DNA of 64,000 nucleotides from Isoetes taiwanensis (GCA_021234155.1 JAJEKV010000072.1:6821335-6885334), one strand, 5' to 3'; counted from the first letter of the stretch, positions 1 to 11,505 are shown. A program made the numbers and translations. Notes: a model not told the origin generated them from the sequence alone.

Positions 1-546
1 ATTCAAGAGGACAAACATAAGAACATATATATGTTATGATATACAAGAAATTTAACACGTCCTACGGTGCATGTTCCAACAGTGCAAATTTCAATTTTAG
101 CATTCCTTTATATTCTTCAACTTTAGCATTCATGAAGATTCCCTTAGATTCTCTTAGAATTTTCTATTTTGATTCAAGTGCTTACCCATGAGCATTTTGG
201 ATCTGTGCAACATGTCTAAAACACTTTCTATTTTTAGACTGAGGCGCTTACCCTGAGCATCTAGAACATTTTTTTTTCCAAGATTTATATTGTATACCTT
301 TATTATGAAACATTTTAGAACATTCTATTGTGGCTCTTTGCAAAATCTTTAAAAAACTCTAATATTTCATCAAGATCTTTTTAGATTCCCTTAGATATTA
401 TGAAGATTCCCCTAGATTCAACTAGATTTTAAGAGATTCCTTTAGACTTGTAAATATCTTCCTAGATTCTCTTATAATTTATGAGATTTTCTTAGATTCC
501 CTTTAATTCTCCTGGATTCCCTTACATTTTACAAATTTGTAAAACA

Positions 547-579
547 TTCTAGAACTTTCTGGAACATTCTGAAACTTTC
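547..579. promoter_or_regulatory. Heat-shock-element-like decamer array, unit 1
   Basis: TTC and GAA triplets alternate at exact 5-bp steps (TTC at 547, 557, 567 and 577; GAA at 552 and 562; the slot at 572 is AAA). This is the nTTCnnGAAnn arrangement of a heat-shock element. A second, less regular array follows at about 683-800. Whether HSF binds is not known. Confidence 0.6.
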
Positions 580-869
580 AAAACATCCCAGAACTTTCTG
601 GAAGTATTTCCCTATTTCCTTACATTCCCAAAGATTCCCTTACATTTGGAAGGATTCTCTTAGATTTCCCCTAGATTCTCTTATATTCTAAAACATTTTA
701 GAATTCTAGAACTTTCTAGAACATTCTAGAAGATTTTAGAACTTTCTAGAGCCTCCAGAACTTTCTAGAACTTTCTTGAATTATCTAGAATATTATATTC
801 TATTTTATCTTAATTAAAAGATTACCTTTAAGTATATTTGAAACATAAATTATTCATAGAATTAATGCC

Positions 870-923
870 TGGTCTAGTGGTTAGAATGGGGGGCTGGGGG
901 CTTAATGACCAGGGTTCGAATCC
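870..923 (+). promoter_or_regulatory. tRNA-like Pol III A/B boxes (SINE-type head), unit 1
   Basis: An A-box match, TGGTCTAGTGG, at 870-880 and a B-box match, GGTTCGAATCC, at 913-923. The B box sits in a T-arm-like stem (AGGG/CCCT around TTCGAAT). The insert between the boxes is G-rich and does not fold as a normal anticodon arm, so this is a tRNA-derived head rather than a working tRNA gene. Confidence 0.75.
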
Positions 924-1123
924 CTCCAATAACATAAAAAATTTTAAGAGCCTTTCCTTAAGATTTGTTAATAATACCAAGGCCCGAGCATGCAACGTGA
1001 GCCGTAGGATCTTAGACCAAGGATTATGATCAATCTGGACCGTAGGATCATGTAGGATATATCTAAAGCAACGTGAGCCGTAGGATCTCGGACCAACGGT
1101 CAGGATCGAGATCAACACGGGCC

Positions 1124-1435
1124 AGGATCGCTTACATATAATCGGTCACAAACTCCCAAGCCACCTGGGCCATAGGATACGTCCCAAAGCCACGTGAGCC
1201 GTAGGATCTCGGATCAACGGCCGGATTCAGGAGGACAAACATAAGAACATATATATGTTATGATATATCATAACATATATATGTGTATATATATATCATA
1301 ACATATATATGTTCTTATGTTTGTCCTCCTGAATCCGGCCGTTGATCCGAGATCCTACGGCTCACGTGGCTTTGGGACGTATCCTATGGCCCAGGTGGCT
1401 TGGGAGTTTGTGACCGATTATATGTAAGCGATCCT
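1124..1435. repeat. Near-perfect palindrome, 145-bp arms
   Basis: The left arm 1,124-1,268 matches the reverse complement of 1,291-1,435 along its full length by eye, with a 22-bp AT-rich spacer. The arms comprise the last GCCGTAGGATC phrases of unit 1 and its GACAAACATAAG tail. The junction with unit 2 is therefore head-to-head for one minisatellite segment, and the rest of the array is head-to-tail. Confidence 0.9.
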
Positions 1436-1471
1436 ACGGTCCAGGTTGATCTGATCCTGACCGTTGATCCG

Positions 1472-1506
<35 letters not shown>

Positions 1507-2051
1507 GCGTCCTACGGCGCATTGTTCCAGTTTTAGCATGTTCTTACGATGCAAGGCCCTGTCATGTTCTAGGTAACCAACGATTCTACTGAGATTCTCT
1601 TGTGATTCCTCTATATTCTTCAACATTCTATGTATTATATTTAGCATTCATGAAGATTCCCCTAGATTTGATTGAGGTGCTTACCCATGAGCATTTAGAA
1701 CCTTCCAAAATAATTTATTTTGGATCTGCGTAACAATTCTAAAACACTTTCTATTTTCGGGGAGGCGCTTCCCCGAAAGCATCTAGATTTTTTTTTTTTT
1801 TTTCAAGATTTATATTGTACCCCTTTATTATGAAACATTTTAGAACATTCTATTGTGGCTCTTTGCAAAATCTTAAAAAAACTCTAAGATTACATCAAGA
1901 TTTTCTTAGATTCCATTAGATATTATGAATATTCCCTTAGATTCAACTAGATTTTAAGAGAATGCATTAGACTTGTAAATATTTTCCTAGATTCTCTTAC
2001 AATTTATGAGATTTCCTTATATTCCCTTTAATTCTCCTAGATTCCCTTACA

Positions 2052-2104
2052 TTCTAGAAATTTCTAGAACATTCTAGAACTTTCTGGAACATTCTGAAAC
2101 TTTC
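2052..2104. promoter_or_regulatory. Heat-shock-element-like decamer array, unit 2 (first)
   Basis: Nine consecutive half-sites in perfect 5-bp phase (TTC at 2,052, 2,062, 2,072, 2,082, 2,092; GAA at 2,057, 2,067, 2,077, 2,087), then one broken slot and another TTC at 2,102. Confidence 0.65.
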
Positions 2105-2506
2105 AAAACATCCTAGAACTTTCTGGAAGTATTTCCCTAGATTTCCTTACATTCCCATAGATTCCCCTACATTCTAGAACATTCTAAATCTTATTAGAAC
2201 AATTTGGAACTTTCTGGAAGAATTTTCTTAGATCCCCCCCTAGATTCTCTTATATTTTATAAGATTTTCTTACATTCTATTAGATTCTTCTGGATTTCCT
2301 TTACATTCTAGAATTTTTTAGAACATTCTAAGACTTTCTGAAACATACTAAGACTTTCAAAATATTCTAGAACTTTCTGGAAGTATTTCCCTAGATTTCC
2401 TTACATTCCCATAGATTCCCCTACATTCTAGAACATTCTAAACTTATTAGAACAATTTGGAACTTTCTGGAAGAGTTTTCTTAGATCCCCCTTAGATTCT
2501 CTTATG

Positions 2507-2574
2507 TTCTAGAACTTTCTAGAAGATTCTAGAACTTTCTAGAGCCTTCCAGAACATTCTAGAACTTTCTTGAA
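2507..2574. promoter_or_regulatory. Heat-shock-element-like decamer array, unit 2 (second)
   Basis: Fourteen half-site slots at 5-bp spacing, alternating TTC and GAA. Only the slot at 2,542 (GAG) departs from the pattern. It lies about 90 bp upstream of the tRNA-like A box. Confidence 0.65.
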
Positions 2575-2663
2575 CTAGCTAGAATGTTATAGTCTATTTT
2601 ATCTTAATGGGAACATTATCCTTAAGTATATTTGAAACATAAATTCTTCATGGAATTAATGCT

Positions 2664-2718
2664 TGGTCTAGTGGTTAGAGTGGGGGGTTTGGGGGGTTGA
2701 GGACCAGGGTTCGAATCC
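2664..2718 (+). promoter_or_regulatory. tRNA-like Pol III A/B boxes, unit 2
   Basis: A box TGGTCTAGTGG at 2,664-2,674 and B box GGTTCGAATCC at 2,708-2,718, both exact matches to the unit 1 boxes, with a G-rich insert between them. Confidence 0.75.
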
Positions 2719-3653
2719 CCCCAATAACATAAAAAATTTTAAAAGCCTTTCCTTAAGGGATGAGCATTCAACATGAGCCATAAGATCTTAGACTCAATCA
2801 ACGATCAAGATCTCATCATATAAAAGCAATATGAGCCGTAGGATCTATTACATATAATTCCCAAAGCCATGTGGACCGTAAGATATGTGCCAAGCAACGT
2901 GAGCCGTAGGATCTCGGATCGACAGTCAGGATCAGATCAACCTGGACCGTAGGATCGTGTCTATATGAGCTGTATGTAAACTTCCAAGCCATCTGGGCCG
3001 TAGGATGCGTCCCAAAGCCACGTGAGCCGTAGGATCTTAGATCAACGGTCGGATTCAATGGGACAAACATAAGAACATATATATATATATACAAGAAATT
3101 TAACACGTCCTACGGTGCATTGTTCTAGTTTTAGCACGTTCTTACGGTGGAAGGCCCTGTTGTGCTCTAGGTAACCAACGATTCTACTGAGATTCTCTTG
3201 TCATTCCTCTATATTCTTCAACATTCTATGTACTATATTTAGCATCCATGAAGATTCCCCTAGATTCTCTTAGAATTTTCTATTTTGATTGAGGTGCTTA
3301 CCCATGAGCATTTAGAACCTTTCAAAATAATCTATTTTGGATCTGTGCAACATTTCTAAAACACTTTCTATTTTTAGACTCAGCGCTTGCCACGAGCATC
3401 TGGGGGTTTTTTTTTTTTTCAAGATTTATATTGTACACCTTTATTATGAAACATTTTAGAACATTCTATTGTGGCTCTTTGCAAAACCAAAAAAAAAACT
3501 CTAAGATTTCATCAAGATTTTCTTAGATTCCCTTAGATATTATGAAGATTCCCTTAGATTCAACTAGATTTTAAGAGATTAGTTAGACTTGTAAATATTT
3601 TCCTACATTCTCTTACAATTTATGAGCCTTTAATTCTCCTGGATTCTCTTACA

Positions 3654-3706
3654 TTCTAGAAATTTCTAGAACATTCTAGAACTTTCTGGAGCATTCTGAA
3701 ACTTTC
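3654..3706. promoter_or_regulatory. Heat-shock-element-like decamer array, unit 3
   Basis: Eleven alternating TTC/GAA slots at 5-bp spacing, of which two are altered (GAG at 3,689, AAA at 3,699). Confidence 0.6.
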
Positions 3707-4027
3707 AAAACATCCTAGAACTTTCTGGAAGTATTTTCCTATCCCTTACATTTTGGAAGATTCCCCTACATTCTAGAACTTATTGGAACAATTTGGGACT
3801 TTCTGGAAGGATTCTCTTAAATTCCCCCTAGATTCTCTTATATTCCAAAACATTCTAGAAATTCTGGAACTTTCTAGAACATTCTAGAAGATTTTACAAC
3901 TTTCTAGAGCCTCCAGAACATTCTAGAACTTTCTTGAACTATCTAGAATGTTATATTCTATTTTATCTTAATTAGAACATTACCCTTAAGTATATTTGAA
4001 ACATAAATCATTCATGGAATTAATGCT

Positions 4028-4082
4028 TGGTCTAGTGGTTAGAGTGGGGGGTTTGGGGGGTTGAGGTCCAGGGTTCAAATCC
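4028..4082 (+). promoter_or_regulatory. tRNA-like Pol III A/B boxes, unit 3
   Basis: A box TGGTCTAGTGG at 4,028-4,038 and B box GGTTCAAATCC at 4,072-4,082 (one transition relative to unit 1, still a consensus B box). Confidence 0.75.
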
Positions 4083-4571
4083 TCCCAATAACATAAAAAA
4101 TTTTAGAAGCCTTTCCTTAAGGGACGAGCATTCAACATGAGCCTTAGGATCTTAGACTCGATCAACGATCAAGATCTCACCATATAAAAGCAATATGAGC
4201 CGTAGGATCTATTACATATAATTCCCAAAGCCATGTGGACCGTAAGATATGTGCCAAGCAACGTGAGCCGTAGGATCTCGGATCGACGATCAGGATCAAG
4301 AGCAACCTGGGCCGTAGGATCGATTACATAAAGTCTATATAGAAACTCCCAAGCCATCTGGGCCGTAGGATGTGTCCCCAAGCAACGTGAGCCGTAGGAT
4401 CTCGAACCGACGATCAGGATCAAATCAACCTGGACCGTAGGATCGTCTATATAGAATATATATAGAATCCCCAAGCCATCTGAGCCGTAAGATACGTCCC
4501 AAAGCCACGTGGGCCGTAGGATCTCGAACGGACGGTCGGATAAGCGCGACAAACATAAGAACATATATATG

Positions 4572-4695
<124 letters not shown>

Positions 4696-5119
4696 GTGAA
4701 TATATATATATACAAGAAATTTAATGCGTCCTATGGTGCATGTCCGAGTTTTAGCATGTTCCTATGCTGCAAGTTCTTGTCGTGCCCTACATTCTAAAAA
4801 AATCTCTTGAGAATACTCTAAATTCATAGATTCTCTAAGATTCTATCAAGGTTCTCTTGGAGGTTTCGTGGAGATTCCTCTAAATTTTATAAGATTCCCT
4901 CTAGATTCCATTAGATTTTCATAGATTCTCCAAGATTCTATGAAGATCCTCCTAGATCCCCTTAGATCCCTTTAGACTTTATGAGATTGCCCTAGGTTCC
5001 CTTACATTATATGAGATTCAAAGAGATTCTATAAAGATTCCCTTAGATACTCTAAGATTTCATCAACATTTGTTTAGATTCCCTTAGATTTTATGAAGAT
5101 TCCCCTAGATTCTCTTATG

Positions 5120-5187
5120 TTCTAGAACTTTCTAGAAGATTCTAGAACTTTCTAGAGTCTTCCAGAACATTCTAGAACTTTCTTGAA
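5120..5187. promoter_or_regulatory. Heat-shock-element-like decamer array, unit 4
   Basis: Fourteen alternating TTC/GAA slots at exact 5-bp spacing, with a single departure (GAG at 5,155). It is equivalent in place and content to the array at 2,507-2,574. Confidence 0.65.
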
Positions 5188-5276
5188 CTAGCTAAAATGT
5201 TATAGTCTATTTTATCTTAATGGGAACATTACCCTTAAGTATATTTGAAACATAAATTATTCATGGAATTAATGCT

Positions 5277-5330
5277 TGGTCTAGTGGTTAGAATGAGGGG
5301 CTGGGGGATCAATGGCCAGGGTTCAAATCC
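5277..5330 (+). promoter_or_regulatory. tRNA-like Pol III A/B boxes, unit 4
   Basis: A box TGGTCTAGTGG at 5,277-5,287 and B box GGTTCAAATCC at 5,320-5,330, with the spacing of the other three units. Confidence 0.75.
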
Positions 5331-5726
5331 CCTATACAACATAAAAATTTTAAAAGTCTTTTCCTAAGGGATGAGCATTCAACTTGGGCCGTAGGATCTT
5401 GGACCCGATCAAGGGTCGAGATCTTACCACGTGACAATAATTAAAGCAACATGAGCCAATTCCCAAAGCCATGTGCACCGTAGGATGTGTCCCAAAGCAA
5501 CGTGAGCCGTAGGATCTTGGACCGACGATCAGGATCAGATCAACCTGGACCGTAGGATCGCGTCTATACGGATTATATATAAACTCCCGAGCCATCGGGG
5601 CGTAGGATACGTCCCAAAGCTTGGAAGCCGTCGGATCTCGAATGGATGGTCGGATAAAGCGACAAACATAAGAACAAACATAAGAACATATATAGATAGA
5701 TAGATATAAAAAATATATATATATAA

Positions 5727-5798
<72 letters not shown>

Positions 5799-5815
5799 TT
5801 GTAGATAGATTTATA

Positions 5816-8800
5816 TTTACCATAGTAAAATTTTTTTTTTTTCGGATATATATATGTATGTATATATGTTATATATATATGTATATATATAAATATATAT
5901 ATATATAACAGGTTGGAAACGGTTGCACACAAGAGGTAGATACAACACTTGTGAAGCTTATGCTGATATGGGGTCTAGAATTCCCATAACACAGGCTCAA
6001 AATACAAGAGCTGTGTATTCTCCTATAGTGCAGTGGTGGCCTATATGGCTATGGCACCAAGTTTAAACAATGGCACCATGGTTACTTATTATGCCATGGC
6101 CCCTGTACTAAAAGGCACAATTGGGACCTTGATATGGGATCTAGCCATAAACAGAATACCAGAACGGTGTATTCTCCTATAGTGTAATGGCGGCCTATAA
6201 TGCAATGGCACCATGGTTACCTATATTGCAAAGGTCCTTATACTAAAGGGCAGTACTAGTTGCATATAATGCATTTGGTTGCATGATAAAATGCATGGGA
6301 CATTTTTAGCCCAATACATCTAGATTACACAATTTACATATGGGCCTATGGTTCAAAATGGCATAGAATTAAAGAAAAGCAAAAATGTTGCAATGGTCCT
6401 GGTTATTCTCTATGGCAAAAACATAATAATGCATTGGTCTTTTGGTTTTCTTGGGGACATTTGCTAAGGCCAATATTTGAAGGCCCTCAAGGCAAAAAGT
6501 ACAATGGACATGAATTTGTTGGTCTAAATTAGACCTCTGAAAATAGCACGAAAATTATTTATGAGAACCCTTGATATTTTTCAAAGTCACGCCATTTCAA
6601 AGTTTGTACTACCTCATTTTAACAATGTAATACTTCTACCATTACAATGGTGGAGGTTGTGATGTCTTTTAATTTTATACACGTGATGTTTGAACAATGG
6701 CACCACGGTTTACATAGTACAAGGTAAACAAATGCACATTTGGCTAAAAAACAAGTTTATGGTTGGACAAAATGCTTGTATACGACCCTTTTTATTATTT
6801 GATAAGAGTGGTTCTTGGATAAAATGTTGCATGCAACAAATACTTTACCCTTTAAACTTTATATTACGAGGTAAACTTTACATGCAAGTTGCCACTTGCC
6901 ACTTCCTTAGCATAGACTTTTTGCATGGTGTGATGGATTTACACCTCAATGCATTCTTTGACAAAATGGCCAAGGGTGACGATTTGCACAAAAAGAAAAA
7001 GCTTCTTTTTATTCTAGAATTTTATTAAACATGGCAAAGATTGGGATGAGGGCAAAAGAGCACGTAGCATTGCTTATATCTTTTTTAGCCGTCATGCAAA
7101 AATGGCTTGCATGACTACTTGCACAATATGAATTTGGCCATATTAATATTAATATTAATATTTAGGGCAAACAAACCCTAGCTCAATTTCTAGCGGCCAG
7201 ATTACGTCCTGTAACCTGGTACCAGGCGGCCAAGATGGTCGAAACTAGATTAGCCAGGCAAGATGAGGCCGGATTTGATGATTTCGGCATGGCACAGACA
7301 CGTTGATGCCGGATTTGAGGATTTCGGCCTAGCCACATACGATTCTGGCATGATTCGACCTGTCAAGCCTTCTTCAAATGAAAAAGCAGGGCCAGAATAT
7401 GTCTGATTGATACATCTGATATTACACGGGGTCATAATGGATCATACAATGGCCTTCGTTGCAAAGCGATTCGGCCGAAATAATAGTGCACTGGTGCAAA
7501 ATTTCATGAATAGAAATTCCCTATTATGGAGAGGATATTTCTACTTTAAAATCTTAGTTGGAGCAATTTCAACTGGAACACAGTGATGCATGACAGATCA
7601 AGCATTTTCATTCAGGTCTGTGGTATTATCGTTTGAGATATTATCTTTGAATGATTTAATTCGCTTAGGATTTATGAGTGAATATGATGAGCCTATAGAA
7701 GCATCTTGAATCTTGAAAGGCTTTTTTGGACTTCTACCAAAATAGCTTCTATTATTTGCATGATTTTTGAAAGGCCAATGGTTGCCACTGTTAAAAGCAG
7801 GTCCTGCTAAAACCGAGTGGACTTTGAGCTTTCCGACTTGGATAATGGTACTCTTGAACGTTCTTGGAGTGCTACAAAAGGTTATTGCAATTTATTTGCT
7901 TCAATAACATGAAACATGAACGTGCTGTTATTGATTTTGAAATTATATGCTCTATGCTTTTTAAGTAAAATGATGAATACACTAGGAAATTGTTACAATA
8001 TGAAATGGATAACACTATGAAGTGATGCACCGTTTTTTCAAACGGACTACATAAAACTAAGTATACTTGCATTATTTGTGCATATCTTTGAAGCTTAAAA
8101 ACGGATCTGATTTGTTGCATGTGGTTAAACATGGAATGCACCTTGTTTAAACTTGCATAATTTCTTTTGCTAATACTACAAGCTTTATATGATAGTGTAA
8201 AGAGAATTTTTTGGTGCCTCGCAATAGTGGACATCCTTCTTGAATTCTTATTTAGGTTTGAAACTAGAGATTGTTATAGACTCGTTGCACCATGTATTTA
8301 CATAGAGTGCAAAAAAAGCAAATGAGTTGCAAATTATATTGCAACTTTTTGGATTTAAGAATCTTAAGTTATACTTCCATTTCTATTTCCTTTTCTTGTT
8401 AACGATGTCTCGGGGCAAGGTTACAATTGGTGATCGATGATAAACCGAGAGAGACCCAATGTACCTTTTGGCCCTTGCATCAAGCACGGATTACTTGCTA
8501 ACGTTTGCATGTTTGGCTGCAGGTACGGGCTCTCTCCTCCAATTGTCGCTTTTTGCTTTTAGGGATGTTGTTATCAGGAAAAAGGGTGGAATATCTTCAC
8601 ATAAAAGCTCGAAATGTGTACACAACGAAGATATCAGCAAAGATATGTATACTACTAGACTTTCTGGTAAAAGAAAGGGATGTTATTACTTTTTTCACTT
8701 TATATAACTACATTTGTTGCTTTCAAAGGCTATACTTTCAAAAATTCTACACGCTAAAGGAAAAGGAAAGATAACTTGGTAATAGAAAAATGTTGAACGA

Positions 8801-8974
8801 CTTCAGACAAATATAGAACTTATTTTGTATTCAGGATGGACTCATCTGGAATAGGGCCTGGGTAGTGCCAGGACAGAATTTCTCTAGCTTCGGTTAAGTG
8901 ACCAAGTTAGGAGTATGGCTTTGGCTAGATTAGATCCTAGGCAAAGGAAAGTATATATATATATATATATCTTT
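5816..8974. other. AT-rich stretch without recognisable gene
   Basis: No frame here resembles a known family. An imperfect direct duplication is visible: the segment around 5,975-6,090 resembles 6,140-6,250, sharing GTGTATTCTCCTATAGTG and a later GGCACCATGGTTAC phrase. A frame at 6,690-7,028 (112 codons) has no recognisable motif and begins with TTG; I do not call it a gene. A TA tract lies at about 8,952-8,970. Confidence 0.5.
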
Positions 8975-9210
8975 GGTATAAATTTATACCGAAAAAACTC
9001 TTGCGGTATAAATTTATACCGCTTGGGTCCTCTTGCGGTATAAATTTATACCGCTCGAGTCCTCTTGCTGTATAAATTTATACCGCTCGAGTCCTCTTGT
9101 TGTATAAATCTATACCGCTCGAGTCCTCTTGCGGTATAAATTTATACCGTGCGAACTCTCTAGCATACTATGTCCACACATTACTATCTATTGAGGTATA
9201 AATTTATACC
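8975..9210. repeat. Palindromic minisatellite, 32-bp period
   Basis: The self-complementary 16-mer GGTATAAATTTATACC occurs at 8,975, 9,005, 9,037, 9,133 and 9,195, with one-base or two-base variants at 9,069 and 9,101. The copies from 9,005 to 9,133 are spaced exactly 32 bp apart. The intervening 16 bp is also conserved (GCTCGAGTCCTCTTGC). The conserved spacer and plant context exclude a CRISPR array. Confidence 0.95.
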
Positions 9211-9229
9211 ATCTTGAAATTTATTTGGA

Positions 9230-9967
9230 AGAAACTAAGGACTACAGAGACAAATAAATTACAAAGTCTAAAAAAAGTCCAGATTGGATACATACGTCGC
9301 CATCGCGGTATACAGAAGTCTATAGCAAGCTGGAGGAACAAATAAGAGCAAGTGTATAAGGCAAAGCGCAAGCATCTTCGACTTCAACTCGCGTGTGAGG
9401 CACACTTTAAGGTGAAAATATTTGCTTCATTGAGGCAATATCAAAATGTGTTGCATTTTTGGCAATTTTGTTCATAATTTTGTAGTGAATTCATAAACTT
9501 TGAACTAAATACGTTTTTGGGCACTCTTAGCGCTTGCTGTGTTTTTTCAATGTCTATTTTGTTTTGTCCTTAAAAATATTACTATTTCTCAAACCAAACT
9601 AGGGGGCCAAAAAATGGTACCAAACAAATTTGAATGGAAGCTGAGTTCAAATTCCCCTCCAAAAATGGTGCCTAAAATATTCAAATTGTCACACTTGTCA
9701 CAAATATACCAAGAAAAGGGCATTTTTTGGGGAGATTTTAGGGAATCTTTCAAAGATTCCTTTTAAAGTGCGTTTGGAGCAAATTAGTGCGTTTCATTTT
9801 AAACTTTGTTTAACATCTTCATCTGTCCTTTGCTTTTTCTGGGCTGAAGAGGTCTCGCCTTGCTTGGTTCTCCTTTTGATTGGCTTTTGAGATCCTGTAA
9901 AATTACAGCACATGGTTTAATCTTTTAATGCTAAAACATATGCTATGTCGAAATATATGCAAGAAAA
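9230..9967. other. No recognisable feature
   Basis: Non-repetitive sequence with no supported coding frame. A short frame near 9,539-9,766 shows no family resemblance. Confidence 0.4.
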
Positions 9968-10081
9968 ACGCGCTTGGCGCGATTTGAAAAGAATACAGAG
10001 CAAGTTCATTTACTTACTTGGAGCTAACAAGAACGCGTTTGGCGCGATTTGAAAAGAATACAGAGCAAGTTCATTTACTTA
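9968..10081 (+). repeat. Direct duplication carrying a GC-rich palindromic motif
   Basis: Two 49-bp copies (9,968-10,016 and 10,033-10,081), nearly identical, separated by 16 bp. Each begins with an ACGCGYTTGGCGCG phrase related to the GCGCCWGGCGC motif further downstream. Confidence 0.9.
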
Positions 10082-10726
10082 AAATGCTAAGGACACAACT
10101 AACTATAAAAAATACAACTTAAATTGTCGAATCTACATCTCAAGATATAGAAACTAATGTAATGCCTTATTCAACTGCGGCTTTGACACAAATAACTATA
10201 AACACCACAACTTAAAGAGTTGAATCTTCATCAGAGGACACAACAAACTATAAAAAACACAACTAACTACTGAATACTGTTTAGCCACACATTAAGCATA
10301 CATTTTTGGGACATATGAACTCAAATATTAGAAGACACATGCTTCTTCTCGGATAATAACTCTATTATTACAGAAAAACATCCTAAAAAAAACCTAACAA
10401 AACCTGTCGCCCACCTCTACCTGCGCCTCGGCCGCGGCTGCCTGATCCTCTAGACGCCATAGAACTGCAAGTGCGGATAATATGAGACTGGGGTTTTGGT
10501 TTAAATTTATATGTATGCGTTCATAATCTAGGCCGTCAGATTTACAACCGTAAGTTCAAATTCGCGTCCTTTTCAATTATACCGCCTTAATTAACCGTCC
10601 GTCCCGCTCAATTACAAATTTAAAATGTGTTTTTCTTTTCAATGCAATTTCAAGAAAACAAATAATTATTATTATCAAGAAACACATATGTGGCAATCTA
10701 CTACCACCTAATCGACACCTACTATC
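10082..10726. other. No recognisable feature
   Basis: AT-rich sequence with imperfect local repeats of phrases such as AAATACAACTTAAA and ACACAACTAACTA (10,090-10,280). No supported gene. Confidence 0.4.
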
Positions 10727-10990
10727 AGAGCGCCTTCAATCGACCCAAGATCAATCAGAGCGCCCTCAGACCCGTCCTCAGAGCGCCCAAGATCAAGATC
10801 AATCGACCGCGCCTCGAGCGCCCAAGATCAATCGATCGAGCGCCCAAGATCTACAATCGATCCCAAGATCAAACGATGTCTGCTGAACTGAGGTGAGTGT
10901 GGTTCCATTCCGAATTTATTTTTCGTCCTTTATTTTTCCCAATTCGTCCTTTATTTTTCCGAATTCGTTCTTTATATTTCCCAATGCCAA
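10727..10990 (+). repeat. Two short minisatellites
   Basis: 10,727-10,880 repeats a GAGCGCCCAAGATCAATCGA-like phrase several times in degenerate form. 10,920-10,985 repeats TCGTCCTTTATTTTTCCCAA about three times. Confidence 0.8.
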
Positions 10991-11028
10991 TTCTAGAATT
11001 CTGGTTCTTTATCAGTGTCGGAGAAGAA

Positions 11029-11262
11029 TGCTATCTTTTAACAGCAAACTTGAAGCACCGAGTAGGATTATGTAAAATCGAAGATCTGAATCCAAGTTCT
11101 ATGTGTCATGGTGTTCCTCTTGGAAACAGTTTCTGTAAGATTTCCATTATAAACTGCAATTATGAAGATGAGGCTCTTCCAAGAAGACATCCCGGTGGCG
11201 ATACAGTTGGTGAAAGCGTGGGCACATTTGTAGCATGACCAAAAGAACGTCTGAAAAAGGTA
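11029..11262 (+). pseudogene. Decayed DUF8039-like (transposon-associated) domain fragment
   Basis: The frame from 11,029 reads a domain of about 75 residues. It starts with CYLLT, continues with an MCHGVPLG loop, and ends in a GDTVGESVGTFVA motif. The motif is followed in frame by a TGA at 11,236, where related proteins carry tryptophan (AWPK), and then PKERLKKV. The HG..L spacing and the VG-x-VG-x-F-x-x-W/stop-PK ending resemble the DUF8039 domain that often accompanies plant CACTA/PIF-type transposon ORFs. No transposase catalytic region is present nearby. Upstream the frame runs into the TCCTTTATTTTTC minisatellite, so the N-terminus is not real coding sequence. The family assignment is from pattern memory and is tentative. 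Confidence 0.4.
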
Positions 11263-11327
11263 TGTATATTTGGATATTCAAAAAAAAAATGAATATATCA
11301 TAACATCTGCGTGATGTTGTGAATTTT

Positions 11328-11439
11328 GAATTCTTTGATGTTCTTTAGCCAGTCATATCAACCCCATGAAACTACACATTAATGAAAATATGTAGTTTTT
11401 TGGGGTTGGTCATACTGGCTGGAGGGCATCAAAGGATTC
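11328..11439 (+). ncRNA. Pre-miRNA-like foldback hairpin (candidate)
   Basis: Two arms of 52 nt face each other across a short loop (TTAATGAA) at about 11,380-11,387. The left arm 11,328-11,379 pairs with 11,388-11,439 with no length difference. Most departures are C/T differences that still allow G-U pairing; clusters of true mismatch occur around AGTCATATC and ATG/AAA. Size, arm symmetry and wobble-rich pairing suit a plant miRNA precursor or a very small foldback element. No expression data, no target known. Confidence 0.45.
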
Positions 11440-11505
11440 AATGTTTTCGACATTGCATATAAAAAAACATAATAAACTAATGACATAAAAGTATAGTGCA
11501 AAATT

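Larger units (their letters stand above)
43..1270 (+). repeat. Composite repeat family, unit 1
   Basis: First of four related units in head-to-tail order. Each begins next to the phrase ACAAGAAATTTAA..CGTCCTA and then runs through the same modules. These are a T-rich stretch of degenerate TTAGATTCCC-like decamers, one or two arrays built on TTCTAGAACA, a tRNA-like box pair, a minisatellite of GCCGTAGGATC phrases, and finally GACAAACATAAGAACATATAT leading into a TA tract. In this unit the tRNA-like boxes lie at 870-923 and the minisatellite at about 990-1,210. No coding frame is supported; the short open frames are composition artefacts. Confidence 0.85.
1497..3090 (+). repeat. Composite repeat family, unit 2
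   Basis: Same module order as unit 1, preceded by a TA tract at about 1,474-1,497. It has the best-kept decamer arrays (2,052-2,104 and 2,507-2,574, with a looser one at about 2,305-2,375). The tRNA-like boxes are at 2,664-2,718 and the GCCGTAGGATC minisatellite at about 2,770-3,045. It is longer than unit 1 because one block of decamers has been duplicated (compare 2,100-2,220 with 2,340-2,480). Confidence 0.85.
4712..5790 (+). repeat. Composite repeat family, unit 4
   Basis: The shortest and most divergent unit. Its first module differs after the opening phrase. The decamer array at 5,120-5,187, the tRNA-like boxes at 5,277-5,330 and a shorter GCCGTAGGATC minisatellite (about 5,385-5,640) are retained. 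It ends in an interrupted TA/AAA tract at 5,710-5,790. Confidence 0.8.

Noticed and set aside
870-923. Functional tRNA gene
   Set aside because: A and B boxes match, but the middle is a G-rich insert without an anticodon arm and no acceptor stem pairs; the sequence repeats in four units.
8975-9210. CRISPR-like regular repeat spacing
   Set aside because: The spacers are conserved with the repeats, no cas genes are present and the context is a plant genome; it is a minisatellite.
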